From: an uncultured Clostridia bacterium | GTDB lineage: Bacteria > Bacillota > Clostridia > Oscillospirales > Oscillospiraceae | Reading direction: 5' to 3' | Assembly (NCBI GenBank): GCA_946547105.1 | Contig: CAMNOV010000001.1 | Coordinates: forward strand, 1-64,000 | DNA: 64,000 bases | Part shown: positions 1 through 9,411 of the stretch, piece after piece | Position numbering within the stretch: the first letter of the stretch is position 1 | How the letters are laid out: every line of letters starts with the position of its first letter | Program-made: the position numbers and the translations under genes | The notes under the pieces: generated by a model | Database searches by the model: none | What the model saw: the letters and a program-made list of their open reading frames with translations, nothing else | What the model was told of the DNA's origin: nothing

Positions 1-116
1 ACTCTCCCTCCATCGTCTCTGTCACCACCGTCCGCAAGGGCAAGGTCCGCAGAGCGAAGCTGTACTACCTGCGCGATCGCGTGGGCAAGAAGGCCAAGGT
101 CAAGGAGAGACTGTAA
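1..116 (+). CDS. rplS: 50S ribosomal protein L19, C-terminal part
   Basis: Partial gene; its 5' end lies before the window. The last 37 codons read through [28 protein letters not shown], of which the [12 protein letters not shown] core is the classic L19 C-terminus. L19 is a large-subunit protein at the 30S-50S interface. The stop codon is followed within about 20 bases by a strong terminator, so this is the last gene of its operon and lepB downstream is separately transcribed. Confidence 0.95.
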   Translation, partial: SPSIVSVTTVRKGKVRRAKLYYLRDRVGKKAKVKERL

Positions 117-130
117 GTTCCAGTGTCAAA

Positions 131-161
131 AAGAGAGATCGGTGCTCCGATCTCTTTTTTT
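131..161 (+). terminator. Rho-independent terminator after rplS
   Basis: A perfect 9-bp stem, AGAGATCGG / CCGATCTCT, with a TGCT loop is followed by a run of T residues. It ends the operon carrying rplS. Confidence 0.9.
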
Positions 162-162
162 G

Positions 163-192
163 TTGCGTTTGTATCTCATGTTGGTGTATAAT
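163..192 (+). promoter_or_regulatory. Candidate housekeeping promoter for lepB
   Basis: TTGCGT and a perfect TATAAT are separated by 18 bases, placed between the rplS terminator and the lepB start. The predicted transcript would begin near base 199, leaving a leader of about 27 bases that contains the GGGAG ribosome binding site. Confidence 0.55.
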
Positions 193-225
193 AATATGAA
201 ATCCTATGGTATGGGAGTATGTGTT

Positions 226-789
226 ATGGCTAAGAAAAAACGGAGCAGAGAGGAAATCGAGCAGGCGGAACGCAAGGATACCTATGATTGGATCCAGAGT
301 ATCATTACCGCGCTGATCATCTGCATCGTCATCTTTTTGTTTTTCGTGCGCGTGATCGACGTCAGAGGCGACTCCATGAACCCGACCCTGTATAACGGAC
401 AGAAAATGCTTGTTTCCGGGCTGTTTTACAAACCGAAGCAGGGTGACGTCGTTATTTTCAAAACCGACGATTACGATTCCGACAAGGCTCTGGTCAAGCG
501 CGTGATCGCCACCGAGGGTCAGGTCGTCAATATCGACTTTGACCGCGGCGTTGTGTACGTCAACGACGAGCCCTATGAGGAAGATTATATCGCCGAGCTG
601 ACGCGAGTGAAGATCGATTTCCGCGGACCATGGACGGTACCCGAAGGCTGTGTGTTTGTCATGGGCGACAACCGCAACAAATCGACCGACAGCCGTGACA
701 GCCGAATCGGCGACGTGGATGAGCGGGAGATCATCGGCCGCGCCTATGCCGTGATCTATCCCTTCAGCGAGCTGAAATGGATCAAATAA
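226..789 (+). CDS. lepB: Signal peptidase I
   Basis: Type I signal peptidase (family S26), 187 residues, which removes signal peptides from exported proteins on the outer face of the cytoplasmic membrane. One N-terminal membrane anchor (about residues 23-44) precedes box B with the nucleophile Ser50 (GDSMNPT). The general-base Lys lies in LVKRVIATEG, and box E reads GDNRNKSTDSR. I chose the ATG at 226 because GGGAG lies about 9 bases upstream and the predicted promoter starts transcription near 199. The longer ORF-track start would begin before the promoter. The stop overlaps the next start (TAATG), so it is coupled to rbgA. Confidence 0.95.
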   Translation: MAKKKRSREEIEQAERKDTYDWIQSIITALIICIVIFLFFVRVIDVRGDSMNPTLYNGQKMLVSGLFYKPKQGDVVIFKTDDYDSDKALVKRVIATEGQVVNIDFDRGVVYVNDEPYEEDYIAELTRVKIDFRGPWTVPEGCVFVMGDNRNKSTDSRDSRIGDVDEREIIGRAYAVIYPFSELKWIK

Positions 790-1685
790 TGGCGGATAAT
801 CGAATGGAGACCATGAACATCCAGTGGTTCCCAGGTCATATGACCAAGGCCCGCCGGATGATGGAGGAAAACGTCAAGCTCGTGGACGCCGTCTGCGAGA
901 TCCTGGACGCGCGGATCCCGAATGCCAGCCGCAACCCGGAGATCGATAAACTGGCGGCCGGCAAGCCCCGGCTGGTCATTTTGAATCGCATCGATCTGGC
1001 TGACCCTGAGATCACCCGCCGTTGGCGGCAGTATTTTGAAAAACAGGGCTTTGCCATTTTGGAGACAGACGCGAAAAGCGGCAAAGGCGTAAAGGATTTT
1101 GTGCCGGCTGTCCGTCGGCTGCTTGCTGATAAGCAGCGGGAATATGAAGCGAAGGGCCAGGTCGGCCGTCCGCTGCGTCTGATGATCGTCGGCATACCCA
1201 ATGTCGGCAAATCGACGCTGATCAATAAAGTTGCCGGAAGAAAAGCGGCGATCGCGGGCGATATGCCCGGTGTCACGCGCGGCAAACAGTGGATCCATAT
1301 CGACGCCGGTCTTGATCTGCTTGATACGCCGGGCATCCTGTGGCCGAAATTCGAGAGCCAGGAGGTCGGCGAGATGCTGGCCATCACCAACGCCATCAAG
1401 GCCGAGGTGCTGGATAAAGAGACCCTGGGTGCGAATTTTATGCTGCGCCTGGCGAAAATGTATCCCGACGCGCTGAAAGAGCGCTACCGCATCGAACCGG
1501 ATCCTGCACTCAATGGTTTTGAGCTGCTGGAACAAGCCGCAAAAAAGCGCGGTTTTCTTGTTTCCCGCGGGGAATACGATATCGAACGCATGGCAAACAC
1601 CCTGCTGAATGAATACCACGACGGCAAACTCGGCCGTCTGAGTCTGGAGCTGCCCGATGCCGGATCTGTGGAAACTGGAGAATGA
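789..1685 (+). CDS. rbgA: Ribosome biogenesis GTPase YlqF/RbgA
   Basis: Circularly permuted GTPase of the YlqF/RbgA family, about 298 residues, needed for late assembly of the 50S subunit. The N-terminal NIQWFPGHMTKARR is diagnostic. The G motifs occur in permuted order: G4 (LNRID) comes before G1 (GIPNVGKST), followed by G3 (DTPG). The start is uncertain: ATG at 789 overlaps the lepB stop, while ATG at 804 or 813 would give the more usual MNIQWF start. It sits between lepB and rnhB, an order common in Firmicutes. Its 3' end overlaps rnhB by 29 bases. Confidence 0.95.
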   Translation: MADNRMETMNIQWFPGHMTKARRMMEENVKLVDAVCEILDARIPNASRNPEIDKLAAGKPRLVILNRIDLADPEITRRWRQYFEKQGFAILETDAKSGKGVKDFVPAVRRLLADKQREYEAKGQVGRPLRLMIVGIPNVGKSTLINKVAGRKAAIAGDMPGVTRGKQWIHIDAGLDLLDTPGILWPKFESQEVGEMLAITNAIKAEVLDKETLGANFMLRLAKMYPDALKERYRIEPDPALNGFELLEQAAKKRGFLVSRGEYDIERMANTLLNEYHDGKLGRLSLELPDAGSVETGE

Positions 1686-2256
1686 GATCTATGACAGCGG
1701 CGTAACGCTGCTGTGCGGCGTGGATGAAGCCGGACGCGGCCCGCTGGCCGGGCCGGTCTGTGCCGCCGCCGTGATTTTGCCGCGAGGGCTTGAGATCCCG
1801 GGACTGAACGATTCTAAAAAGCTGACGGAGAAGAAAAGGGAAGAGCTGTACGATCGGATCATTGACAGCGCCGTTTCCTATGGCATCGTGTTTGCTTCTG
1901 TTGAAGAGATCGAGGCGCTGAATATCCTCGGCGCAACTTTTCTTGCCATGAACCGGGCGATTGAACAGCTTGATCCGCAGCCGGAGCTTGCCCTGATTGA
2001 CGGGAACCGGAATGCCGGGATCACCGTCAGCAGCCGCTGCGTGATCAAGGGCGATGCGAACTGTGCAGATATCGCTGCGGCCTCCATCCTGGCCAAGGTG
2101 ACGCGAGACCGGCTGATGCTGCAGCTTTCCGATCAGTATCCGGAGTATCACTTTGAGCAGCATAAGGGTTACGGCACCAAACTTCACTATGAAGCGCTGC
2201 GCAAGTTTGGCCCGTCCCCGGTCCACCGACCGAGCTTTTTGAGGAAGATGCACTGA
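1657..2256 (+). CDS. rnhB: Ribonuclease HII
   Basis: RNase HII, 199 residues, which cleaves RNA in RNA-DNA hybrids and nicks at single ribonucleotides in DNA. The metal-binding signature GVDEAGRGPLAGPV is present near residue 20. The later acidic residues (LALIDG, and KGDANCADIAAASI) fit the catalytic set. GGAG lies 9 bases upstream of ATG 1657. The start overlaps the end of rbgA and the stop overlaps the yraN start (TGATG), indicating a tightly coupled operon. Confidence 0.96.
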   Translation: MPDLWKLENEIYDSGVTLLCGVDEAGRGPLAGPVCAAAVILPRGLEIPGLNDSKKLTEKKREELYDRIIDSAVSYGIVFASVEEIEALNILGATFLAMNRAIEQLDPQPELALIDGNRNAGITVSSRCVIKGDANCADIAAASILAKVTRDRLMLQLSDQYPEYHFEQHKGYGTKLHYEALRKFGPSPVHRPSFLRKMH

Positions 2257-2618
2257 TGGGAGACAACCGTTCCGGCCGCTGGGGCGAAGAGCGTGCCAGA
2301 CGCTATCTGCAATGGCATGGATGGCATATCGAAGAAGCCAACTATTCCTGTCGCTTTGGGGAGATCGATCTGATCGCCTCACGCCGCGGGATCATGGCCT
2401 TCGTCGAAGTCAAGACGCGCAAGGACGACAGCCGAGGAGAAGCGAGGGAATTTGTGACCGCTGCCAAGCGCCAGCGGATCCTGTCTGCGGCGGCGCTGTA
2501 TCTGTCCGAGCACGAGACGCAGCTGCAGCCGCGTTTTGACGTGATCGAAGTCTACGCGCCGCAGGGCGTGGAGACGAGGTTTCCCAAAATCGTTCATCTG
2601 GAAAACGCATTTGAATGA
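2256..2618 (+). CDS. YraN family protein (UPF0102, endonuclease-like)
   Basis: 120 residues, matching the usual YraN length. The family has a Holliday-junction-resolvase-like nuclease fold, visible as the N-terminal G-x-x-G-E-x-x-A start, the core FGEIDLIA, and FVEVKTRK, where the Asp and E-x-K positions match a PD-(D/E)XK nuclease. Its precise cellular role is not established. It is the last gene of the lepB-rbgA-rnhB-yraN run and converges on the DUF1540 gene. Confidence 0.9.
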   Translation: MGDNRSGRWGEERARRYLQWHGWHIEEANYSCRFGEIDLIASRRGIMAFVEVKTRKDDSRGEAREFVTAAKRQRILSAAALYLSEHETQLQPRFDVIEVYAPQGVETRFPKIVHLENAFE

Positions 2619-2645
2619 TATGTACCCGGCGGCTGCCGGGACGGT

Positions 2646-2822
2646 TCAGCACGTTCCTCTGGGGCAGAAGGTCGAGCAATAGGTTTCGCCCTTGGTACTG
2701 GCCTTTTCGTTCTGAACGCTGATGCGGGCCGCGCTGCAGCGGCAGTCTACGGTGTTGTACTTGCAGGCTGTCACGTCGCAGCCCACGCCGGGCAGGATCT
2801 CTCCGTGTTTTTTGTCGTTCAT
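2646..2822 (-). CDS. DUF1540 domain small cysteine-rich protein
   Basis: A 58-residue ORF on the reverse strand, absent from the supplied track. It starts with ATG (2822-2820) behind an excellent AAGGAGG. The translation has the DUF1540 pattern: CDVTACKYN, then CRCSAARISV, then two more Cys near the C-terminus, giving seven Cys in all (likely metal-binding). DUF1540 proteins are common in Clostridia and their function is unknown. A sporulation-type promoter candidate lies upstream (see the entry at 2855). The SD, the Cys pattern and the coding-like composition make this a real gene. Confidence 0.85.
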   Translation of the reverse strand: MNDKKHGEILPGVGCDVTACKYNTVDCRCSAARISVQNEKASTKGETYCSTFCPRGTC

Positions 2823-2854
2823 GGTTCAGCCTCCTTGCCGATTTACGGCAAATA

Positions 2855-2883
2855 TAGTTTTTGCGTTTTCACCTGATCTATTC
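2855..2883 (-). promoter_or_regulatory. Candidate forespore-type (sigma-F/G-like) promoter for the DUF1540 gene
   Basis: Reading the reverse strand, GAATA is followed after 17 bases by AAAACTA. The sigma-G consensus is roughly GMATR-17/18-CATNHTA, so the -35 is good and the -10 is partial. The same architecture, GTATA-17-AAAAATA, precedes the SASP gene at 33.7 kb. No convincing housekeeping promoter is visible here. Confidence 0.3.
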
Positions 2884-2902
2884 TTAGAAACGGAACAATT
2901 CT

Positions 2903-3589
2903 ATGTCTTTATTTGCAATCGGAGATCTTCATCTGTCATTCACTGTGAACAAGCCGATGGACGTTTTTGGCGACCGGTGGGAAAACCACGCCGAAAAACT
3001 TCAACAGGGCTTTTCTTGCGTGGGAGACGAGGATCTGACCGTTTTATGCGGCGATCTCAGCTGGGGCATGAACCTGGAGCAGGCACGGGAGGATTTTCTG
3101 TTTATCGATCGCCTTCCCGGACGAAAGCTCATCCTGAAAGGAAACCACGACTACTGGTGGAGCACGGCCGCCAAAGCGAAACGGTTCTTTGAGGAAAACG
3201 GGATCACGAGCATCGATATCCTCCATAATAATTGCTTTTTCTATGAGGACACGGCTCTTTGCGGCACGCGCGGCTGGTTTTACGAGGAGGAAACGGGCGA
3301 GGCGCACGATAAAAAGATCATGCTGCGGGAGATCGGCCGTCTGGAGACTTCTTTGAATGCGGCAGGGGGCAGGGAAAAGCTTGTTTTTCTGCATTATCCG
3401 CCGATCTATCAGAAATATGAGTGTCCGGAGATCCTTGCACTGCTCAAAAAGCACGAGGTCAGGCTCTGCTGCTACGGACATATCCACGGCAAAGGCTGCC
3501 GCCTTGCTTTCAACGGCTGGCGCAACGGTACGGAGTACCGCCTGCTGTCTGCTGACCACGTGAATTTTACACCGGTAAAAATCCTGTAA
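2903..3589 (+). CDS. Metallophosphoesterase family protein
   Basis: Calcineurin-like phosphoesterase of 228 residues, probably cytosolic. The di-metal signature is complete: GDLHLS (D-x-H) near the N-terminus, GDLSWG (G-D), LKGNHDYWW (GNHD/E), a later His in FLHYPP, and GHIHG. The substrate cannot be told from sequence; relatives act on nucleotides, phosphoproteins or cyclic nucleotides. The start lacks a strong Shine-Dalgarno, but it places the first motif at residue 7, which is usual for this subfamily. It appears to be a single-gene unit between the DUF1540 gene and tig. Confidence 0.88.
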   Translation: MSLFAIGDLHLSFTVNKPMDVFGDRWENHAEKLQQGFSCVGDEDLTVLCGDLSWGMNLEQAREDFLFIDRLPGRKLILKGNHDYWWSTAAKAKRFFEENGITSIDILHNNCFFYEDTALCGTRGWFYEEETGEAHDKKIMLREIGRLETSLNAAGGREKLVFLHYPPIYQKYECPEILALLKKHEVRLCCYGHIHGKGCRLAFNGWRNGTEYRLLSADHVNFTPVKIL

Positions 3590-3605
3590 ATTCAAGAAAA
3601 AGTCA

Positions 3606-3634
3606 TTGATTTTAACCGCAGAATCTGCTATAGT
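3606..3634 (+). promoter_or_regulatory. Housekeeping promoter for the tig-clpP-clpX-lon operon
   Basis: TTGATT, a 17-base spacer and TATAGT preceded by TGC (extended -10). The predicted start near 3641 gives a leader of about 35 bases ending in GGAAGGAG before tig. I see no CIRCE or CtsR operator here. Confidence 0.7.
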
Positions 3635-3675
3635 AGCTAAGCTTGCTATGCATATATAGAGGAAGGAGATCAACC

Positions 3676-4971
3676 ATGATCGTCAAGAATTTTGAGAAGA
3701 AAGATAACAATTCCGCTGTTTTCACGGTAGAGACCGACAAGGCGGAGTTTGAAGCCGCCGTTCAGTCTGCTTACCTGAAGAACAAATCTCAGATATATAT
3801 CCCCGGTTTCCGCAAGGGCAAGGCTCCGCGCCAGGTCGTTGAAGGCATGTACGGCGCCGAGGTCTTTTATCAGGACGCGATGGATGAGCTCGCCCCCAAG
3901 GCCTATGAGCTCGGCGTGACTGAAAATGAGCTGCGCGTGGTCGGTGCTCCGTCCATCACCAATGTGGAAGTGACCGATGACCGCACTGCGGCCTACACCT
4001 TCAGCGTGGATCTTTATCCCGAGGTGACTCTCGGCCAGTATAAGGGCCTTGAAGCTGTCAAGCCCATCGTCGCCATCAGCGACGAGGACGTGGACAAGGA
4101 ACTGGAGAGCGTCCGCAAGCGCAATGCCCGCCAGGTCAGCGTGGACGACCGCGAGGCGCAGATGGGCGACACCGCGAAGATCGACTTTGACGGCTTCCTC
4201 AACGGCGAGCGCTTTGACGGCGGCAAGGCCGAAGGCTACTCCCTTGAACTCGGCTCCGGCTCCTTTGTTCCCGGCTTTGAGGAACAGATCGTCGGTATGA
4301 AGGTCGGCGAGGAGAAGGATATCAACATCACCTTCCCCGAGGATTACGTGGAAGATCTTGCCGGCAAGGACGTTGTCTTCAAAGTGAAGCTGAACGACCT
4401 CACCATGGCCGAACTGCCCGAGCTGGACGACGAGTTCGCCGGCGACAACGGCTTCGATACCCTGGCCGATTACCGCGCCAACATTCGTGAGGAGCTCGAG
4501 AAGAAGGCCAACGAGAAGGCCGAGAGCGATTTCCGTTCCGAGGTCATGCGTCAGGCCGCCGAGAACATCACCGCGACCATTCCCGAGTCGATGATCGCCG
4601 ACAAGACCGAGGAGATCCTTCGCAATTACGCCGCCAACTTCGGCATGAATTCCCGTGACATGTCCCTCGATCAGCTCAAACAGATGATGGGCGTGGATGA
4701 CGCGATGATCAACAACACCATCCGTCCCGCCGCCGAGTTCCAGGTACGCAACGACCTGCTGCTCGAAGCCGTCATCAAGGCGGAGAACATCGAGACCACC
4801 GAAGAAGAGAACCGCGAGTATCTCAATAAGGTCGCCGAGAGCATCGGCGCCAAGGCGGAAGAGGTTGAGAAGTACTTCGGCATGGATTACATCGCCGAGG
4901 AGCAGAAGAAGGAGAAGGCCAGCGCGCTGATCGTCGAGAGCGCGGTTGCCAAGGCTCCCGAGCAGGAGTAA
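3676..4971 (+). CDS. tig: Trigger factor
   Basis: Ribosome-associated chaperone and peptidyl-prolyl isomerase, 431 residues. The N-terminal ribosome-binding domain carries the signature GFRKGKAPR. The FKBP-like PPIase domain follows (about residues 150-235, GDTAKIDFDGFLNGE), then the helical C-terminal chaperone domain, rich in Lys and Glu. ATG 3676 sits 7 bases after GGAAGGAG; the longer track start would begin inside the promoter region. It leads the classic tig-clpP-clpX order. Confidence 0.98.
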   Translation: MIVKNFEKKDNNSAVFTVETDKAEFEAAVQSAYLKNKSQIYIPGFRKGKAPRQVVEGMYGAEVFYQDAMDELAPKAYELGVTENELRVVGAPSITNVEVTDDRTAAYTFSVDLYPEVTLGQYKGLEAVKPIVAISDEDVDKELESVRKRNARQVSVDDREAQMGDTAKIDFDGFLNGERFDGGKAEGYSLELGSGSFVPGFEEQIVGMKVGEEKDINITFPEDYVEDLAGKDVVFKVKLNDLTMAELPELDDEFAGDNGFDTLADYRANIREELEKKANEKAESDFRSEVMRQAAENITATIPESMIADKTEEILRNYAANFGMNSRDMSLDQLKQMMGVDDAMINNTIRPAAEFQVRNDLLLEAVIKAENIETTEEENREYLNKVAESIGAKAEEVEKYFGMDYIAEEQKKEKASALIVESAVAKAPEQE

Positions 4972-5044
4972 TACGGTATATTTTCCCATTCCAGGGGATA
5001 TGCTCTCTGAGAGTTGCTGATAACGGAAAGGAGAGTTTCATACA

Positions 5045-5626
5045 ATGAGTTTAGTTCCCTATGTCGTTGAACAGACCAGCCGCGGTGAGCGCTCGTACGA
5101 TATTTTTTCCCGCCTGCTGAACGATCGCATCGTGATGCTCAGCGAGGAAGTCAACGACACCACAGCAAGCCTGATCGTGGCTCAGCTGCTTTATCTCGAA
5201 GCCCAGGATCCCGACAAGGATATCCAGTTTTATATCAACAGCCCCGGCGGCAGCGTGACGAGCGGACTTGCTATTTATGATACGATGCAGTACATCAAGC
5301 CCGACGTCTCTACCATCTGCGTGGGTATGGCGGCCTCTATGGGCGCGTTTCTGCTGTCCTCCGGCGCCAAGGGCAAGCGCATCGCGCTGCCTAACGCCGA
5401 GATCATGATCCACCAGCCCTCCGGCGGCAGCCGCGGACAGTGCACCGATATCCAGATCCAGGCCGAACAGATCCTGAAGATCAAGAATCGCCTGAATCAG
5501 ATCCTCGCCGCCAACACCGGTAAGAGCGTGGAAGAGGTCGAGCGCGACTGCGAGCGTGATCATTTCATGACCGCCGAGGAAGCGCAGGCTTACGGCCTGA
5601 TCGACAAGGTGATCTATAAGCGCTGA
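5045..5626 (+). CDS. clpP: ATP-dependent Clp protease proteolytic subunit
   Basis: ClpP, 193 residues, the tetradecameric serine peptidase that works with ClpX (next gene). The catalytic Ser is in GMAASMGAF (about residue 98), His in MIHQP (about 123), and the Asp follows near residue 172. The N-terminal [18 protein letters not shown] is the usual axial-loop segment. GGAAAGGAG precedes ATG 5045. It is separated from clpX by about 95 bases that contain a strong palindrome. Confidence 0.98.
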   Translation: MSLVPYVVEQTSRGERSYDIFSRLLNDRIVMLSEEVNDTTASLIVAQLLYLEAQDPDKDIQFYINSPGGSVTSGLAIYDTMQYIKPDVSTICVGMAASMGAFLLSSGAKGKRIALPNAEIMIHQPSGGSRGQCTDIQIQAEQILKIKNRLNQILAANTGKSVEEVERDCERDHFMTAEEAQAYGLIDKVIYKR

Positions 5627-5654
5627 GTCGAAAATATAACACATGATTTAACGG

Positions 5655-5686
5655 AGCGCGGGGTGGGCCATGGCCCTCCTCGCGTT
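5655..5686 (+). promoter_or_regulatory. Near-perfect palindrome between clpP and clpX
   Basis: CGCGGGGTGGGCC / GGCCCTCCTCGCG meets over a central AT. It is a roughly 14-bp stem with one T-T mismatch and one G-T pair, extendable by two weak pairs. Only three T residues follow, so it is a poor terminator. It could be a processing or stabilising hairpin that uncouples clpP from clpX. Confidence 0.5.
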
Positions 5687-5720
5687 TACGGCATTAGTAA
5701 ATCTTCTATGGGAGAACAGT

Positions 5721-6974
<1,254 letters not shown>

Positions 6975-7007
6975 ATGATATCGCACCTCTGCGAAAGGAG
7001 GTTACCC

Positions 7008-9404
7008 ATGAACCAACAGAACGTGAATTATGAACCGCGCACCATGCCGCTTCTGCCGCTGCGTGGACTGATCGTTTTTCCGCAGATGCTGCTGACCTTC
7101 GACGTGGAGCGCTCGGCGTCTCTGGCGGCGATCAACGCCGCCAATCACGGAGACCATCTGATTTTCCTGTCTGCACAGAAGGACATTTCTGTAGACGTGC
7201 CGGAAGAGAAGGATATTTACTCTGTCGGAACGGTTTGCCGCATCCGCCAGCAGCTGCGCGGCGGTCACGGCGGCTGCCGCCTGATGGTGGAGGGCCTGTA
7301 CCGGGCCCGTGCGCTCAGCATGGACACTGACAGCAAGGGTTATACCGCACTGCTGGAGCCCTATGACGATAAGCCTGAGCGGATCAGCCCTCAGCGCAGG
7401 GAAGCGCTTCTGCGCAACTGCCTGACGCTGTTCAATGAGTATCTGCACCTCAATCAGGACATGATGAACGAGCAGCTGCTCAACGTTCTTGCCAATCCCG
7501 ACGCCGATTATGTGGCTTTTTATATCGCGCAGAATATCCGCGTGAACGTGCCCGCACGCCAGGCTGTTCTGGAGGAGCGGAGCATGAGCCGCCGTCTGAT
7601 GCAGCTTGGCCGCATGCTCAGCAACGAATTGCATATCCTCTCGATCGAGCAGGAGCTCAATGAGGCCACGCAGGAGGCCATGGAGCACAACCAGCGCGAG
7701 TATTATCTCCGCGAGGAGATGAAGATCATCCAGTCCGAGCTGGGCGAGGATCTGTCCGCCGACGATTTCGGCGAGTACCGCCGCAAGATTGAGGCGCTGC
7801 CTGCCAAACAGGAAGTGCGCGACAAACTGCTCAAGGAGCTGTCCCGTCTGCAGAAACAGCCCTTCGGTTCTTCGGAGTCGGCTGTCCTGCGCGGCTATCT
7901 TGATACGGTGCTGGAGCTTCCCTGGGGCGTCAAGACCGAGGAAACGCTGGATATCGAAAAAGCGCGGAAGATCCTGGATGAGGATCATTACGGCCTGGAG
8001 AAGGTCAAGGAGCGTATCCTTGAATATCTGGCCGTCCGTAAACTCAGTCCGGAGCTCAAGGGCGGTTTGCTCTGCCTGGTCGGCCCCCCGGGCACCGGCA
8101 AGACGAGCATCGCCATGAGCATCGCCCGCGCCACGAACCGCAAGCTCGTCCGCCTGTCGCTTGGCGGCGTGCATGACGAAGCTGAGATCCGCGGCCATCG
8201 CAAGACCTATATCGGCTCCATGCCCGGCAGGATTATGAACGGCATTGCGCAGGCCGGCTCCTGCAATCCGCTGATGGTGCTCGACGAGATCGACAAGCTT
8301 GGCGCCGATTACCGGGGCGATCCTTCGGCTGCGCTGCTGGAAGTGCTCGACGGCGAGCAGAACGGCAGCTTCCGCGATCATTTCCTTGAGATCCCCTTTG
8401 ATCTGTCCGAGGTTTTCTTCATTACCACCGCCAATACGATGGATACGATCCCTCGTCCGCTGCTTGACCGCATGGAGGTCATTGAGCTGTCCAGCTATAC
8501 CGATGAGGAAAAGCTGCAGATCGCCAAACGGCACCTCGTGCCCAAGCAGCGGAAAAAACACGGCTTGAACGGCAATCAGATTCGCATCAGCGACGACGCG
8601 ATCCGTGAGATCATTGATTCTTATACCCGCGAATCCGGCGTGCGGCGCCTGGAGCGTGAGCTGGCCGCGCTCTGCCGCAAGACAGCAGGCGGCATTGCGG
8701 AAGGGAAGTTCCGCAGCCTGACGGTGAAGCCCGAACGCCTTGAGGAACTGCTCGGACCGGCCAAGTTCAAGAAAGACGAGCGCCGCGAGCGCGATGAAGT
8801 CGGTCTCGTGCGCGGTCTGGCTTATACCAGCGTCGGCGGTGAAGTGCTTGACGTGGAAGTTGCCGTCCTGGACGGCAGCGGCAAACTGGAACTGACCGGT
8901 AATCTGGGCGACGTGATGAAAGAGTCGGCGCACGCTGCGCTCAGCTATATTCGCAGCCGCGCAGCGGAACTGGGGATCGATCCGGATTTTTACAAGACGA
9001 AAGATATCCACATCCACTTCCCGGAGGGGGCCGTACCCAAGGACGGACCTTCCGCCGGCATCACGGTGACGATCGCGCTCATCTCCGCGCTGACCGGCAC
9101 TCCGGTGCGACACGACGTGGCGATGACCGGTGAGATCACGCTGCGCGGCCGCGTGCTGCCGATCGGCGGCCTGCGTGAAAAGACGATGGCGGCGTATCGC
9201 AGCGGCATACATACGGTGATCATTCCCGAAGACAACGTCTCCGATCTGGCGGAAATCGACCAGACGGTGAGGCAGAACCTGCATTTTGTGAGTACCGATC
9301 ACGTCGATAAGGTTCTCGACGTCGCGCTGCTGCGGCAGCCGATGGAAACAGCGACAGAATACGTGCCGCTTTCCACGGAACAGCGGCTTCCGGTCAGAAT
9401 ATAG
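7008..9404 (+). CDS. lon: Endopeptidase La (Lon protease)
   Basis: ATP-dependent serine protease Lon, 798 residues. Domains in order: N-terminal LAN domain (LPLRGLIVFPQM), coiled helical segment, AAA+ module with Walker A GPPGTGKT and Walker B MVLDEIDK, then the C-terminal protease domain. The catalytic Ser is in PKDGPSAG and the catalytic Lys in GLREKTMAA. AAAGGAGG lies about 7 bases before ATG 7008. It directly follows clpX and precedes ysxC, the classic Firmicutes order. Confidence 0.98.
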   Translation: MNQQNVNYEPRTMPLLPLRGLIVFPQMLLTFDVERSASLAAINAANHGDHLIFLSAQKDISVDVPEEKDIYSVGTVCRIRQQLRGGHGGCRLMVEGLYRARALSMDTDSKGYTALLEPYDDKPERISPQRREALLRNCLTLFNEYLHLNQDMMNEQLLNVLANPDADYVAFYIAQNIRVNVPARQAVLEERSMSRRLMQLGRMLSNELHILSIEQELNEATQEAMEHNQREYYLREEMKIIQSELGEDLSADDFGEYRRKIEALPAKQEVRDKLLKELSRLQKQPFGSSESAVLRGYLDTVLELPWGVKTEETLDIEKARKILDEDHYGLEKVKERILEYLAVRKLSPELKGGLLCLVGPPGTGKTSIAMSIARATNRKLVRLSLGGVHDEAEIRGHRKTYIGSMPGRIMNGIAQAGSCNPLMVLDEIDKLGADYRGDPSAALLEVLDGEQNGSFRDHFLEIPFDLSEVFFITTANTMDTIPRPLLDRMEVIELSSYTDEEKLQIAKRHLVPKQRKKHGLNGNQIRISDDAIREIIDSYTRESGVRRLERELAALCRKTAGGIAEGKFRSLTVKPERLEELLGPAKFKKDERRERDEVGLVRGLAYTSVGGEVLDVEVAVLDGSGKLELTGNLGDVMKESAHAALSYIRSRAAELGIDPDFYKTKDIHIHFPEGAVPKDGPSAGITVTIALISALTGTPVRHDVAMTGEITLRGRVLPIGGLREKTMAAYRSGIHTVIIPEDNVSDLAEIDQTVRQNLHFVSTDHVDKVLDVALLRQPMETATEYVPLSTEQRLPVRI

Positions 9405-9411
9405 GTGTCGG

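Noticed and set aside
2626-2641. GC-rich hairpin between yraN and the DUF1540 gene as a terminator
   Set aside because: Only about five strong base pairs and no T run on either strand.
3670-4989. 439-codon ORF opposite tig
   Set aside because: It lies fully antisense to a certain gene, has a repetitive Leu/Gly/Asp/Val composition typical of reverse reading of GC-biased codons, and lacks a ribosome binding site.
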